A stretch of DNA of 64,000 nt, taken from contig CM049310.1 in assembly GCA_026874595.1 (NCBI GenBank), positions 30,505,558 through 30,569,557 on the forward strand, written 5' to 3'. The stretch comes from Sipunculus nudus. Taxonomy: Eukaryota > Annelida > Sipuncula > Golfingiida > Sipunculidae. The notes beneath the pieces were generated by a model, which saw nothing but the letters and a program-made list of their open reading frames with translations, searched no databases and was not told where the DNA came from. The position numbers were made by a program, and so were the translations under genes. Shown here piece after piece: positions 27,501 through 42,500 of this stretch (position 1 is the first letter of the stretch; every line of letters begins with the position of its first letter).

Positions 27501-30500
27501 CATCAAAATTTTCTTTGAGACATAATGTTCTGAATCAAAAAGATTAGTCAGATTTTTTCAAATGAATGTTGAATAAGATTTATTTAAATGTATGTGTGCT
27601 AAAAATGTTTGTCATTATTCATCCATATGGATTTAAACTTCTATATGCCATATAGTCCTGCCAGGCTATGCCTTGCATTTATATGCCTTGCATTTATCAA
27701 GGAAATTTCTTATTCCTCTCCTTTCAGCTGGCTCTGACTGAGCAGGGAGATGTATTATCCTTTGGGACTCACCCTCGTCTGTTCTCCGGGATGAAGAAGA
27801 CAGATTCTGATCTTACGTTGGAGCAGGTGTATGAACAGTGTGCCCAGCCATTAACTGTAGACTTGACAAATGTGTGTGGCCAGGTCCAGCAGGTCAGTCT
27901 CAATAAAGGCTGGATTGTGTATGTGCCTTGGAATTGTTATATGATATAATAATGGTATAATTACAGTAGTTAGGAGTTATATAATGTATTTGTTACAGGT
28001 TAAGTTACTGCATGGATGATAATAAGTTTCTCTAGATGGGTTTGATTAAGTGTACAGGGAAAGAGGGGTGGGGGTGTCATGTAACTTAACTCTACTCCAA
28101 AGCCATGACAGTTAAAACTGATTGTTACTTTGAGACAGAATTATATAATTATATGGTATAATTGGACATCAGAAATTTACTTCAAATCTTTTGCAGGTGT
28201 TAAATTTATTGTTAATTAGTGTGAAATAAAAAAATAATAGAGTGCCAGAAATCATTGCTTTAGTTTCAATATTTTTTCCATCAACCTAATATGTATTCAA
28301 AATACAGTGAAGGCAATAAAATCTTATCATTTTATGATATAATTGGACATAAGAAATTTACTTCACATCCTTTTGCAGATGTTAAATTTATTGTTAATAA
28401 GTGTGAAATTAAAAATAATAGAGTGCCATGAATAATTCCTTCAGTTTCAATATTTTTTTCCATCAACCTAATATGTATTTAAAATACAGTGAAAGCAATA
28501 AAGTCTTATCCTTCTAACAAATATTCTGAAATGTAATATGATTACTCCCTACCTTAGAATGAATTGGTGGAGGCAATTCACACTCTGGTTGCAACTGTCT
28601 AATTACTGATGTCTGTTGTTTCAACTCAGTGTGAAAATACACCAAGGATTTAGGGGACATAAATCACAACATGAAAAGTCACAGGGATTGAATACATAAC
28701 ATTAACATATATACATATTGAGAATAAATTGAGAAGGATATACTCCTGACAGGAAGTAAGAAACATAGGAGTTTAATGACCTTTTATTTTCACCTCAACA
28801 ACACATTATTTACATTTATATACAAAGTGACAGGTTTACTCATAAAACTATCAACATTAACTTAGCTATAGTAATAGTACAGACTCTAAATTATATCACA
28901 ATATTCAGACTATACAAATTCCATTATGAATGTTGTAACATCCATGTGGTATATCTAGACTGTTTTCAGAGTTTCAGTTTATTCATATAAAGACACTCAG
29001 TATCATTTTTCTGTTCAGCAAAGTCTGTGAACTTCTTGATCCGCCTGTGATCCTTAAATTCACGTTTGTACCTCTTGATGACTCTACAGACTGCTCTCTG
29101 CGTTGCATCTTTTTTGCTGATGTTTTGGAGCCTCTTGAGTCTCTTTGAGCTGCTGTATGGTATAGATTGTCCAGTCTGAGCAGATGGATGTTGAACAGAT
29201 AGAAAAATTTGAATATCAGACACAGCAGATGGATGATTCACAGATAGAACAGAGTCAGGTGCACCAGACTCAGATGTCACATTCATCTTGGGGTACCTGA
29301 GTGGCAGCTGAACAGATGATCCAATCAGTGCAGACATTCTGGGCTGTTCCACAGAGTCTGTGTGGAATTCCAGCCTTCGCACAACTCTCCTGACATCTAG
29401 TGAAACATGAGTCTACAAGAAAGAACAAGTCATTAAGAAATAGAAATTCTCTTGCCTTAACTTTTGATTATACACAAGAATAATTTCAAGTCTCTGTATA
29501 TAGTTGACTGTATCATGCCAAATTATCTGATGATTTCATATAAAAAAGTTAAGATTCGGCATTCTGGGATTCGGCAAACAGGACTCGGTATTCTGGGATT
29601 CGGCAAAATAGGAATCAGCAAACTGGCATGTATCCTAGTTGACATCATCAGAAATAAGTTGGGATTTTAGTACAGATCATATACAATATATATAAACATC
29701 TGCAATCTGTGTTGAAGAAATGAGATATGAATGTAGTTAGTAAACATGTTTTATACATTTACAATAAATGACTATTAATGACAAAAGTAACATGCTGAAT
29801 GCTGGCATGGTTCACTCAATTACAACTGTTGAACCAACTTGGCTATCAACTTATTATATTCCTCATTTAAATACCATATTTGGCATTTACTGTTTACTGT
29901 TATTTTTTTAAAGTTCAGGTACCTAACCATACAAATAAATTATACATAACCTTCAAAGAAATGTAATGATAATGTAGGTACTGTTCTTTATGCAAAATTA
30001 TCACAACATAGTTAAGCTTTAGGGTTACAGGTAAAATCTGGATATTAGATCAAATACAGTGGAACCCCACTATAACGACCAACTTGGGGACTGACCAAAT
30101 TGGTCGCAATTTGGGGGTGGTCGTATTTATGAAACTCTAAATAATCTGAATCGTATATTCGGGACCAAGAAAAGTGGTCATAATTGTGGGGTGGTCGCAA
30201 TTGCGGGGTGGACGCAAGGCGGGGTTTCACTGTATGTGTAGATGTGGAAATAATAATACAAAGCTAACATTAGTTTACACTCCCGAGGCAGCAGAAATCT
30301 TGCTCTTCTAAAGAAGCAACTGATTATCACGCTGCCAGCTTTGACCGACTATGATATATTTAGACACCAGATGGCAGTTCCTTGTCCGCTGAAAATATGT
30401 GCGTATGATGTGACAAGCAGCCATCCAGATGCCAATGAACAAACACTCGACAGGCATCCTGGCTCCGCCCATAGCTGCGCTTCAAGCGCCACTCGATGAG

Positions 30501-33500
30501 TTTCCGGTATAATTTTAATTGCTCCCTCTGCATTCCCGCATCATCAACCGATTCGATTATGACATTTTGACTGTGTTAGCATAGCCATGTATCTGTTTTC
30601 TGCAGAACTGAAACTAGCCAGCGAGGTGTGCAAGCAGCCTTTGTTGTTATGTTTCGTTTAAATTACAGCTTACCGGCCGGGCATCCTATGTGCCCAAGGC
30701 CCTAAGCAAACCACGTCTGGGGCTATTCGCTCTGAGCCTGTGGCCTGTTACCGGGGCAATGAGCTGCCAATCAAAATGAAATGATTGGCTCCGTGTATTC
30801 CTCGCTTGGCAGTGTCTTCCAGCACAAAGTCTAACCTGATTGGACAAGAATACAGTGCTCCCCTCTGGTGTAGCAATTCAGGATATGAGGTCATAACAAA
30901 CAGCGCTTACGATTATAGGTACTAGGCCTATAGTTAAAGCGCTGTGTAAAGAGCGTAACATTAGTTAAGTTCTTATGTTGCAAGATTAAGCATTTATTAA
31001 TATAATAAATAAAATCATACAAATATAACTTACCACATGGTCATCTGTTAGTGGTGAGAGCAGGGGGAAGGGTTTATCCAGAGAGAGTTCAGATAGGTCC
31101 TCCATCAGTAGGCCTGTAGCTGCACTTGATAGTCCAAATTTATAGACTCAACTCTGTGTAGTGGCAGAAATACTTGTTGTCTTCCAGTAGAATTGATAGC
31201 AGATCTTGTTTCAGCTATAGATGTACACTCTTCAGCAGGAATTAATCAACTGGTAAGTATAGGGATAAAGTTCACCTTATATAAGGTGCATGGGCCCTTT
31301 AATGTGTTTAATTCCTTGATGCTTACCATGAGTTGTTCAAACAGGCTCACTGTTTGCATGAGGGGGAAGGGAACAGTGTGTTACACCTTACTTGGCTGTT
31401 ACATCTAACTGGGAAGGTGTGGCAATTAATTGTTTTTGGAAGGAGATCAAACAGTGCTTTGGCCTCAGTGGGCTGCTCAGGCCCAAGCTGTGAGTAGGTG
31501 TGAGTACCCACCCAGTGGGGGACTCACAGGTGTATGAGCTACCTAGAGTTGGCCTGGCCGCATTGGTGGCCTTATGGTGTAGGACGCAGGGAGCATGAAT
31601 ATTCATTAGTGTACCTATGAGTACAACAATGAACCTACAGCCTAGTCCTATGTTTACAATGCTAATTGGTAATGCTTGGAGCAAAGCTAATTATAATTAA
31701 TGGCACACAAAGCTACTAACTTTACCTCATTAATCCTGCATTATCACAACCATTGTTGACATTGCCTTGTACATGACCTAATGGTTTTTAGAACATTTAT
31801 ATCTTTCATCTGTCAAGAAGGGCAGTACCTTTATATATGTATTTCTTGTATAAGATTTATGATACATTTTCTATTTAATCTTATCTTTAATTAGTTATTT
31901 TTATTTATCACACTGCAACTTTTTCTTAGCCCCTAAAAAATTCAAAGAAACTGTTTTGCCCGAGAGTCTTACTTAAATTGTGAGAATTGGTTCTTATATA
32001 CAGCTATACTGGTTTTCCCTTAGATGTGTGTATCAGGAATTAAAATAAATAATGCACATGTAAAATACACTTTTAATATATTTAAGAAAATATCTTCCCT
32101 GTAATGTTGTTTTAAGTGTTGAAGCAGATTTTAAATAAGTGAATTTGTAACCAGTGTCAACAGTTAATTAACTACCGTACTATTGTTGACTCCACATCCA
32201 CTCTATTTCAGCAAAAGTGCTTCAGTAATTCATACTAATGCCTGGATATTATTCATTCAACATTTCTGCTTCTAATACAATAAACACATTTTTCTGCAAT
32301 TTTTCTTGGAAAACATTGTGATCCAAATTTAATTAAAATACTGTGTGTATGAATGTTTGCCATTGCTTGAGAACACACAAAATTTTATTTCTAGCTTAAA
32401 TAATTATGAATTATTTTAAACAATTTGCAGACATTATATTAATTATAGAATGTTTGAATGCTGTTTTAAATTAAAACCATTTTGAAAGAAAATGTTTTAG
32501 ACTGTGTGTAATCATTTTAGTACCATTTGCTAATTTCTTTACCTATTTCTTGGCACACAGCTTCATTTAATTGGATATTGTGCATATGATATTTTGAAAA
32601 TTAGTTATTTCTGTTAAATTAGAAAATACATACTTCAGTCAGTGAATGAGGTATATCTGTAGTACTGCCTTTTTACACTTCAATATCAAAGTGTTATACA
32701 TTTGTTTTCATTTGATTCCATATTTTTGTAAGTGTTAATGAGCAGTCTGTCAGCATCTATAGTAATTACCCTGTCTGTCTGTTCAATTGTTTGTCTGTCT
32801 GTCTTTCCATCCACAAATTTGTTTCAAGATGGTAACTTTAGTTTGGATTGACATATGGATTTCAAACTTTATTAACAGTATTTATGGCCTTCCACTAATG
32901 CAAGAACACTAATGGTTTTAGCGTCATCAGGTCACAGGACCCACTTATATAAAACAATTGTGGGTGCATTAAAAGCCAAACCTTTCTTCCCAAACCTTCC
33001 ATCTTGCGCATATAGCTGACTTGCCAATAAGGAAAGAATCTATTTGAATTTGGGGTCATATGATCAAAGGCCAACACCACAGGGGCCATCTGTCAACAAA
33101 TTAGTTTCCATATGATAACTCCAGTTTGGGTAGACAGGTTGGTTTCAAACTGATCACTGGACCCATATTTTGAAAAAGCTCATAAGCATATCCTTATAGA
33201 AAAATTAAGCTGAGCATCAAGACCTGTGGGTCCCTAGTTTTAAAAGATTGTTATGATTCGATAATGGTGTAAGTTCCAGGATAGTAAGTTTACACATTTT
33301 TGTCACAAGGTCAAGGGTTAAGGTCACAGGACCCACATTTTGAAAAAGCTAAAAAAAAATATCCTTATAGAAAAATTCAACTGAGCATTGAGACCCATGT
33401 GTCCCTAGCTTATATAATGTGTTATTGAATATTGATTTCCATCAACAGCTTAATTTTTGTTAACACTGAATAATAAAGCAGACATAATTTTGGTTCACAG

Positions 33501-36500
33501 GTTTCACTTTTGAATAAATAGGTTTCATATAAGCTTTATCAAGAAATTCAGAAATCAACTCTACCCTGGTAGTTTTAATTTGTAATTTATAATCTTATTT
33601 TCTTCAGATATGTTGCGGAGAAAGGTCCAGCATGCTCAGGACCAAACAAGGTTTAGCATATGCCTGGGGTCAAAACCTTGAGGGGCAGCTGGGCATCGGA
33701 AGCCGGCAGAAAACAGTGAGTTATTCTTATAAACCTCACATACAGATTGTGAAAGTGGGAATTTACATATCCAAAGGGTGAATATTCCTGTTTGAAAAAG
33801 ATCATGAGTTAATGACCACTGGATAAATTTTAAAATTTTCCTGCAACTTTAGTTTGAATTAAATTATTAACGATTCATAATCAAAATTTTTCCCAGAGAA
33901 ATGTTCAAGGAACAACTGGTTACATGTGAATCAGACTTAAATTTAAGCATTTCCAGTCTTTTTTAGGGGACACCACTCCCTCCCTGCCCCCAAAATACAT
34001 GTGAAACATTTTTGTTGGCTAACACTGAAATAGCCCAATTTACTTTCATATTTGCACATCTTTACCACATCATATTTATATGAGCTGTTATATTGGTATT
34101 TCCTGTTTTATAGAAAAAGCCAAAGTTAATATGTAACACTCCCCGGCTTTGTGATGTCACATGTGGAGCAGAACACGCCTTGACCTTTGACCTTCATGGC
34201 AAACTTTGGAGCTGGGGTTGCAACAAATTGGGCCAGGTAAGAACCTGAATGAGGTCGATGTGGTGAGATCTGTCACTTGGCACTTTGTGTTAGAGAGTGG
34301 TTTGTGATTTTTGTAAATAGACATAAGTTAGGTTTTAGTTTATACAGTAAATATTATTTATAAAATATTTTAGTGTATAGTTTGCTATTAGAGCAGGCAC
34401 CCTGCCTTCCAGTAAGGGCTTTAGATCATGACCTTTTCTGTGTCCCGGGATATTGCTTGTGTTCCCTTCACATTTTGCACAGTAATGTTTTAAGTAAAGT
34501 TTCATCAAATGTAATTGTTCATTCTTAAGTGATAAGAGGATGTACCAGTGGTAGTAATTTGTTCATTTTCACTTTGATGATGTGTACCAGTGGTAGTAAA
34601 TTGTACATTTTCACTTTGATGTATCAAATGGATTAAGTACAATATTTAAAATATTTTATCTCCATGGTTTGGGATTCTATAATTTTAGCAGAGGCAAGAC
34701 ACAAGCTGGGTTACAGAGAATATTTGTGAGTGAGATTACTCAAAATAGGTATATTTTACAGGTTGTTGTATAAATGATTATTTTTCATGAAGGTTTCCTT
34801 TTCTTGACTTTTAACCATTTTATGCATAATGCAGACCTGACATCCTTGTAAATATGAAGCCAGCCACAGCATTTGTATAACATGAGACTGCTTTCTTCAT
34901 AACAGGTGGGTGTATTGGACAAGGTGAGGTCGTCAGCTGATCCTGGCAGGAGACATTCCCCTGTATCAGCAAGTGGGGAGCTGGGAGACTGGTGTCCGGA
35001 CCCTGATGATGCTCCCAGCCATGTACCTAGTGAGAAATCCAGCTTCGTCTTTCCACAGATGGTCAACCTCAACAACTGTCCACAGGTTTTACTTGCATAT
35101 ATGATACCACAACCTTTATCATTTAATCCAGTTTAAGGAGGGACACATAGTTATCACATAGTTTATTTGCCATCCATTGATTTGCCAAGATTTATGTTGT
35201 GAATGGGTGTCAGTAGTGTTGACTTTTCTTGTTACAATGTCATTTCAGCATCAGGTCACTGAAGATTTCTCAGGTCTTCAGGGTTACGAATTAGACCAGT
35301 TCCAACCTGAGATCATTTGCCTCCTAATCAAAGTAAGTTGGTTTGAGATGCTTGGGCTCTGTAACTGGTGATCATATCACCACATGTATTACACACTTAC
35401 ATACAATACAATGCTCAACACTGGAGTAATTACTGATAGTCTTGTTGCATATTGGGTACATCATATTTTGAATGTCATAAGCTGCTAGATAAGAAGCCCA
35501 TCAGCCCCATGAATATGTCATTCAGAGTTACCAATGATCACTAGCTGCCTGTAGAGAGAGGTCTCCACTCCAAACACCCAAACATAAACTCACACACACA
35601 TCCGTGTTAGTGTGGTAGTGTTGGTCATTTTGATGATTGGACTGGTGGTGGTGATGTTGGTGAGGTGCATTGTTGTGGTGGTGGTGTTAGTCTGGTGGTG
35701 TTTATTGTGGTGATGTGTGTATATTTGTGGTGATGTGTGTGATAGTGTTGGTATGGTAATTTTGGGGCTGTGGTGTTAATGTACTGGTGTTGGTCTGGTG
35801 TTTATTGTGGTGGTGTGTTTGTGGTGATGTTGGTGTGGCAGTGATGGCGTGTTGTTGATTACAGCTGATTTGCAAGTGACCGGCTGTTTTATACAGTCTC
35901 CAAGGCCAGAGCTGTTCCTGCCAATGCTTTAAGTGTGGTTGGTGTGGTGTTGTTGGTGAGGTGTTCTTAATATGATGTTGTTGGCATGAGCCTGTAGGGG
36001 TGGTGGCATAGGCATGGTAGTAATGGGGTGGTGTTGTTGGGTTGATGTTTTAGGCATGGTAGTTATGATGTGACATTGTTGGTGTGGTGTTGTTTATGAG
36101 GTGTTCTTAGTGTGGTGTTGTTGGTGTGGAGATGTAATGTTGGTGTGGTGGTGTTGACATTTTGTTGTTGGTGTGGTGTTGTTGGTGTGGAGATGTAATG
36201 TTGGTGTGATGTTCTTGGCATGGTGTTGTTGAAGTGGTGTGGTTGGTATGGACATATTGGTGTAGTTGGTGTGGACATATTGGTGTGGTGGTATTGGCAT
36301 GGTGTTGTTGGAGTAGTGTTGTTAATGTTGACATATTGGTGTGGTGGTATTGGCATGGTGTTGTTGGAGTAGTGTGGTTGGTGTTGACATAATGGTGTGG
36401 TGGCATTGGCATGGTGTTGTTGAATAGTGTGGTTGGTGTTGACATATTGGTGTGGTGGTATTGGCATGGTGTGGTTGGAGTGGTGTGGACATATTTTGTG

Positions 36501-39500
36501 TGGTTGGTGTTGACATATTGAAGTGGTGGTATTGGCATGGTGTTTTTGGAGTAGTGTGGTTGGTGTTGACATATTGGTGTGGTGGTATTGGCATGGTGTT
36601 GTTGGAGTGGTGTGGTTGGTGTGGACATATTTGTGTGGTGGTATTGGCATGGTGTTAATGGAGTGATGTGGTTGGTGTGGACATATTGGTGTGGTGGTAT
36701 TGGCATGTTGTTGTTGGTGTGGTGTTGCTGGTGTTGAACATTGTTCTAGTGTTGGTGACCATGGCTGATTTGCCAGTGACCTGTTGCTTACAGAGCCTCC
36801 CGGGCCAGCTCTCCCTGCCTATGCTGCTGGGTCTGTGTGAGAAGTACGAGGCCTGGGATATAGCTGCTGATGTATCGTTTCTTCATCAGCTTTATACGGA
36901 GGTCAGTTACCGTGATTTTCCAGTTCTCTCACACTACTGCTCAAAGATAACTTTATTACTAGGTCAAAGTAGACATTTTTTTGTTGATTGTTTACAAAAA
37001 TATCAGTGTACAAGGTTACCCTGAAAGATCATCTGGCCATGAACCCAAAAGGGGAATCCCCTGTTTGAGGATGGGCTAGCTACCTGCCAAGTGGTAAAAT
37101 GAATAGATGATAACTGAAAGAACATTTGCCATACATAACATGAAAATGCTTCAATACAGAGCCAGGGATAATACATTTTACTTAAGCACCTGTCTGCATA
37201 TGCAAGGCATGAATGCTGCTGGTGTAAAGAAAATGTAACAACACTGGCTGTAGGGTGCTCCTTACTGGGATTGATGCTGACCCTCCCCTAACAGAAAGGG
37301 AACATGACTTTAATAAAATAGCTAAATGTCATAATAAGTTTATGGAGTGGGAACTTGACCTATTATTTAACATTATGTCGATGAAGTGTGAATGTGACCT
37401 TTTATTTAATTAAAGTAGTACAGGGCTGAAAAACTTAAAGGCATGGAACACAGTCTAGAATTCCACTGCTTCTGAAAAAAAATCTGGAGAAGGACTGATA
37501 TTGTAGTACATCATTGTCATCAACATACAAAGTTAAGAAAATCTTAATTGATAGACAAACAGCAAACTCTCACAGAGTTATTTATTGTTACCCTTCTGTT
37601 TGACAAACTTAACAGGAGAATTCACATTCTCTTACTTACAGAGTTGTCACTACATGCTGGAAGCCATGGCGTCTATGGAAACTGGACCTGCAAAAGAAGT
37701 AGCTGAGAAAGTGCTAACATTTATACATATACTCCTGCGGTAAGTATGAATATTCACGAGGCATTATATACCTCATTTATGCCAATAATTCAAGTCCTCT
37801 AATAATATGACCACAAACAAAAATTCTTCCTCAAACAAAATATGAGTAGGCTTATTTTGTATACACTGTCCTAGGTGTTAACTTCTTAATTTAAAAAAAT
37901 TATTTACAGATCAGTGCTCATAAATCCTTCGAACTGATGGTAGATGTTTGATTTTTCTGTCCATAAGGTGACACAAGGGTTGACATTTTTGTAGAGTCCT
38001 GTTTTTATCACACCTTATGTCACTTATAATGAGAAAAGTAATTGTTAATTACCTAATCAGGAAGCAAATTGGTCCAATAAAATTGGTGAATTAACTGTTA
38101 GAAAAGGTTGTATGTGGATTTATGGTTTATGTAACATGCATGGAAACATCCCACTTCTGACACCATGTAACATGCATGGAAACCACAACCCAGATGTGAT
38201 ACCGGAAGTGCTTTATTGGGGCCGAAAAAATGAAAAAATATAGGTGCCGGTCAAGTATGTCTGAGACCAGAGAGAGTCTCATAGAAATTATTGTCCTGTT
38301 AATGTTACCCGAGATATTATGTTTTATTATGGATATGTTACAGAAATGTTACAGTTTAAGTTAACTCAATGATACAAAGCTCCTTCAGGTATGGTGAGTT
38401 ATTTTAATTCTGAAAGAACATTTTTAGCTTAGATGACTTATAGTCATCTGAGCTATAGTTGTGGTCCATTGTCCGTCTGTCTGTCAGTCCGTAGATGTGG
38501 CACATTTTGAAACCGTAAGACCTAGGAATCCAAAATTTGGCATAATGTTAGATGTCCCCAAGATCTCCTACCAAGCCCAAAACTGGGTCTTTGCGACTTC
38601 GTTCCTTTGAGAAATTTGGGAAAAACCTCAATTTTTTATTAAAAACCTATTTTCACACTTCAGGACTGCCTTATATCAAAACCACTCATCTGTTTTTCCT
38701 CATTTTTACCATAAATATTCCTCTATATAGTTCTTATGTACATGCTGGCATATTATTTTTGTATTATATAATTTAAAAAAGTTATGGCCCCAAACATAAT
38801 GCATTTTGTAAAAAATCAGGAAAGATATTTGATCACTTAACACAAAACATGTTAAAGCTATGGACTTTTTTTCCAGTAATATAACTTAAATTAATCAAAA
38901 TTAAATTGTATACCCAAAATTAGATCAAAATCTTTTAAATTTTTTAAAACATTAACAAAAATAAAAAATTGGTACCTTAAATTTTGCCCAACTTTGACCA
39001 TGGCACGTCCATTTTTCCTGTAAGTACTGTGGATTTAATTTTCACAGCATGTGTTCGTTATCATTTTGTCTGTTAACACATAAAATATGAAACCAGTTGA
39101 TCAAAAACTGTAGATTTTATTCTAGTTTTCAAGCACCATGAAACATATTGTTTACATCAAGCTAGTGTCATGCAGTTTGCAAGAGCTCAGCTCCCCAGCT
39201 TCAGCTCTCAGTTCCTAAAATTTGGCATACAATTTAGATGACCGTTTATGATATATTTAGACACCAGATGGCGGTTCGTTGTCCACTGAAATTAACGTGC
39301 ATATGATGTGACAAGCAGCCAATCAGATGCCAATAAACAAACACTTGACAGGCATCCTGGCTCCGCCCATTGCTGCGCTTCAAGCGCCGCTTGATGAGTT
39401 TCCGGTCGAATTTAAATTGCTCCCTCTGCATTCTCGCATCATCGACAGATTCGATTATGACATTATGATTGTGTTAGCGTAGCCATGTATCTGTTGTCTG

Positions 39501-42500
39501 CAGAACTGAAACCAGCCAGTGAGGTGTGCAGCCTTTGTTGTTACGTTTCGTTTGAATTACAGCTCACCGGCCAAGCATCCTATGTGCCCAAGGCCCTAAG
39601 CAAACCATGTCAGGGGCAATTCTCTCTGAGCCTGTGGCCTGTTCAGATGGTTACGCTTGGGGATGAGCTGTCACTCAAAAAGAAATGAATATGATTGGCT
39701 CCATGTACTCCTCGCTTGACTTTGTCTCCCAGCACAAGGTCTCATCTGATTGGACAAAAATACAGTGCTCCCCTCTGGTGTTGCAATTCAGGATACAAGG
39801 TCATAACAAACAGCGCCTTACAATATAGGTAGTAACCCTATAGGTAAAGCGCTGTGTAAAGAGCGTAGCACACATAAGGATTTCAGCTTTTTAGTTTAGA
39901 AAGCTGAAAGAAATTGGCCAAAAATTGTAGCTTTTATTAATGTTTTTATGAGACCATGTCAGACCTTGGCTCTCTCTAGCCCCTCTTGAGTCACCTGTAT
40001 GTTGACCTTGTTGAACTTTCAGCAGATTATGCATGCTTGAGGCGAGGCATAAACTGGGGCAGCCAGGCAGCTTATGGCAAGTCACAGTTGATCCAGGTGT
40101 CCAACCCAACTCATCTAGTAGTTTTAACCAACAACATAACAATAAACAATAAATTAATAAATTTTTATTGGTTTTAAATAACAAATTAAAGAAAAATAGA
40201 AAAGGAATTTGTTAGTTGATAATAACAAGAAATTAACTTGCAGTTACTGATGATATAAGAATCTTGTATCGATGGATAGAATTTCACGTATTCCAAATAA
40301 CACCATGCAGTCACCCATGGTATTTTTCAGTTCAATTTTGATGATAAAAAAGTAAATCATATTATTCATTACTAATCATTAGGGATCATATGAAGGAAAT
40401 TAATGATAGACAAAGATGCAGTTGATAATATTAATCTAGATTCCTACTGTGTCTAGTGTGTACATTGATGTGAAATTAGTCCAAAATGAATATATTACAT
40501 TTATTTTTTTTAATATAAATAAAAACCATAAAACCAGGTACTTATGATCATTATTTAAATGTGTGAATTTTGTATATTCTGGATTCTCAACATCATTGTT
40601 TGGTGAAAACTGAATAAATACCAGACATGGTGCAAATACTTTGCAATTGTATTTAAATACGAATATGAATATGTACTCCATTATAAAATTTCTTTCATAA
40701 GAATGGGAATTCAGGTAAAAATGAAAGTATATGAATACCAGTGCAAATACTTCCAAAATGTATTCATGAATGCATTCATGAATATATTCTTTAATATTAT
40801 TTTAATAATCATTTCAGTTATATTTTATTTTAAAAAATCATATGATTCTCTTATTATTTTTAATAAAAATTATATTTGGGACTATTTGTAATTTTTTAAA
40901 ATAAATAGTTAAACTCTTATATTATATGTTCTGCTTATAAGTTATATGGCCAAGTCAAAATCTGTGTGACAATAGCACTCCATTTGTTAATAAAATATAA
41001 TGAAATTAATCCTCTTCCCTGTCTCCAAAGGTACTATCAAAATCATACATAAGCTAAACAACAACAACTCATAATACAGCTTATTTTTATTACCACATAA
41101 AACCAGCATGTGCCTCATTTCTAAATCATATTTTTTTATCATATATAACAGTTGAGCGCCGTGACCTATAGGTCCCTTGTTTAGTCTTAATTTAAACTCC
41201 TGTAACTACTTGATGTGAGACTGTGATTTAACTTTCTTTTTAGAGCAATACATGGGGCTTGTTATGATGAAAAGGAAGAATTCTCTAGGCTTGAGGATAT
41301 CTTTGATAAGGTAAGACTGGTGCCTGTTATTAAGTAAGTGTCACCACTGGATTGTCTTAACTAGTTATACACTTCCTATTAAACTCCAAAACTTCCTATT
41401 AAAATTAAGGGCTTGTAACCTATAATCTACAACCTAAAACTCAGTTCTGAGTACTTAAGAACATTCTCAAAGTATATGAACAGGTATTTGAATTGGGGCA
41501 TAAAATTACTTTAGTAAAACATAATTCTTTCATTGTGAAATGTTTAAAAAATTATGCGTACCAGTTCTTAAGACTTATTACAAAAAATAGTTTGATTTCA
41601 CTGTAATGTCTGAGGCAATAACTCTCACATACCAGAGACACCTTGATCATGGTCTGTCAGTCTGAGGGTAACAACCAGTGTTTGTGTGAGGATGATAACC
41701 AATGTCTCTGTCAATGTGAGGGTGATTACCAGTGTTTCTTTAAGTGTGAGCATGATAACCAGTATCTTTGTCAGAATGAGGGTGATAACCAGTGTCTTTG
41801 TCAGTGTGAGGCTGATAACCAGTGTCTCTTTACAGGTTTTCACATTCTGGAACAAGAAGCAGCTTGATCACTCACAGCTTGAGAGTTTCCTACAGAAGCT
41901 TGAGGCATTCACTGTGGGCCCTTTATGTTCTGCGTTATTTGGGTAAGCTAAAATTAATTAAATTTGAATTTAATTATTTTTACATACAGTGCATTGTCAT
42001 TTTATTCAACTCATAGATGACTTAAAAATTAGGATACTACATTTTCCTACACTATCCTTATTGTCTTCTTGTATAAGTAACAAAGGTAGAATGAATTCAG
42101 ACTTGACAGTAATACCTTAAAAAGTGCTTTACCTTAATTGTGAGGTAGACAAGAGAAGCACTTCTCACCTGTGGAATTATGGCAATAAAAATATATCTAT
42201 TTTTGTATCAGTTTACAGTGTGGTACATTAACTTGGGATCTTCTCACATAAAGAATTCCTCTTTTTTCCAAACTTAACACAAGATGGCACTGATAGGCAT
42301 CCACAGAATAACATTAAATATTAATTTAAAGCACCATTTATCTTAATAATACTGGTACTAAACTATATTTGGATATGCAGTAATTCAGAAAGATGAACTT
42401 TTGATAACTAAGTATTAATTAATTCTGGTAGCATCAGATTTGAAGAACTTGAATGTTGGTTTTCTTTGTTTGGATAAAATAGCACAATACTCTTTGATCT

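Noticed and set aside
31188-31254. Possible + strand exon ending at GTAAGT
   Set aside because: Stops occur in the needed phase, and exon 20 joins directly to exon 21 as a continuous RCC1 blade.
31388-31684. 98-codon minus-strand frame
   Set aside because: Composition is not clearly coding, and there is no splice or homology support.
36063-36706. His/Thr/Pro-rich frames on the minus strand, up to 199 codons
   Set aside because: Low-complexity translation of the GGTGTGGTG array, with overlapping frames open together.
39246-39688. Open frames within the 620-bp repeat
   Set aside because: They are not preserved in the other copy at 30345-30965, which has indels and different frames.
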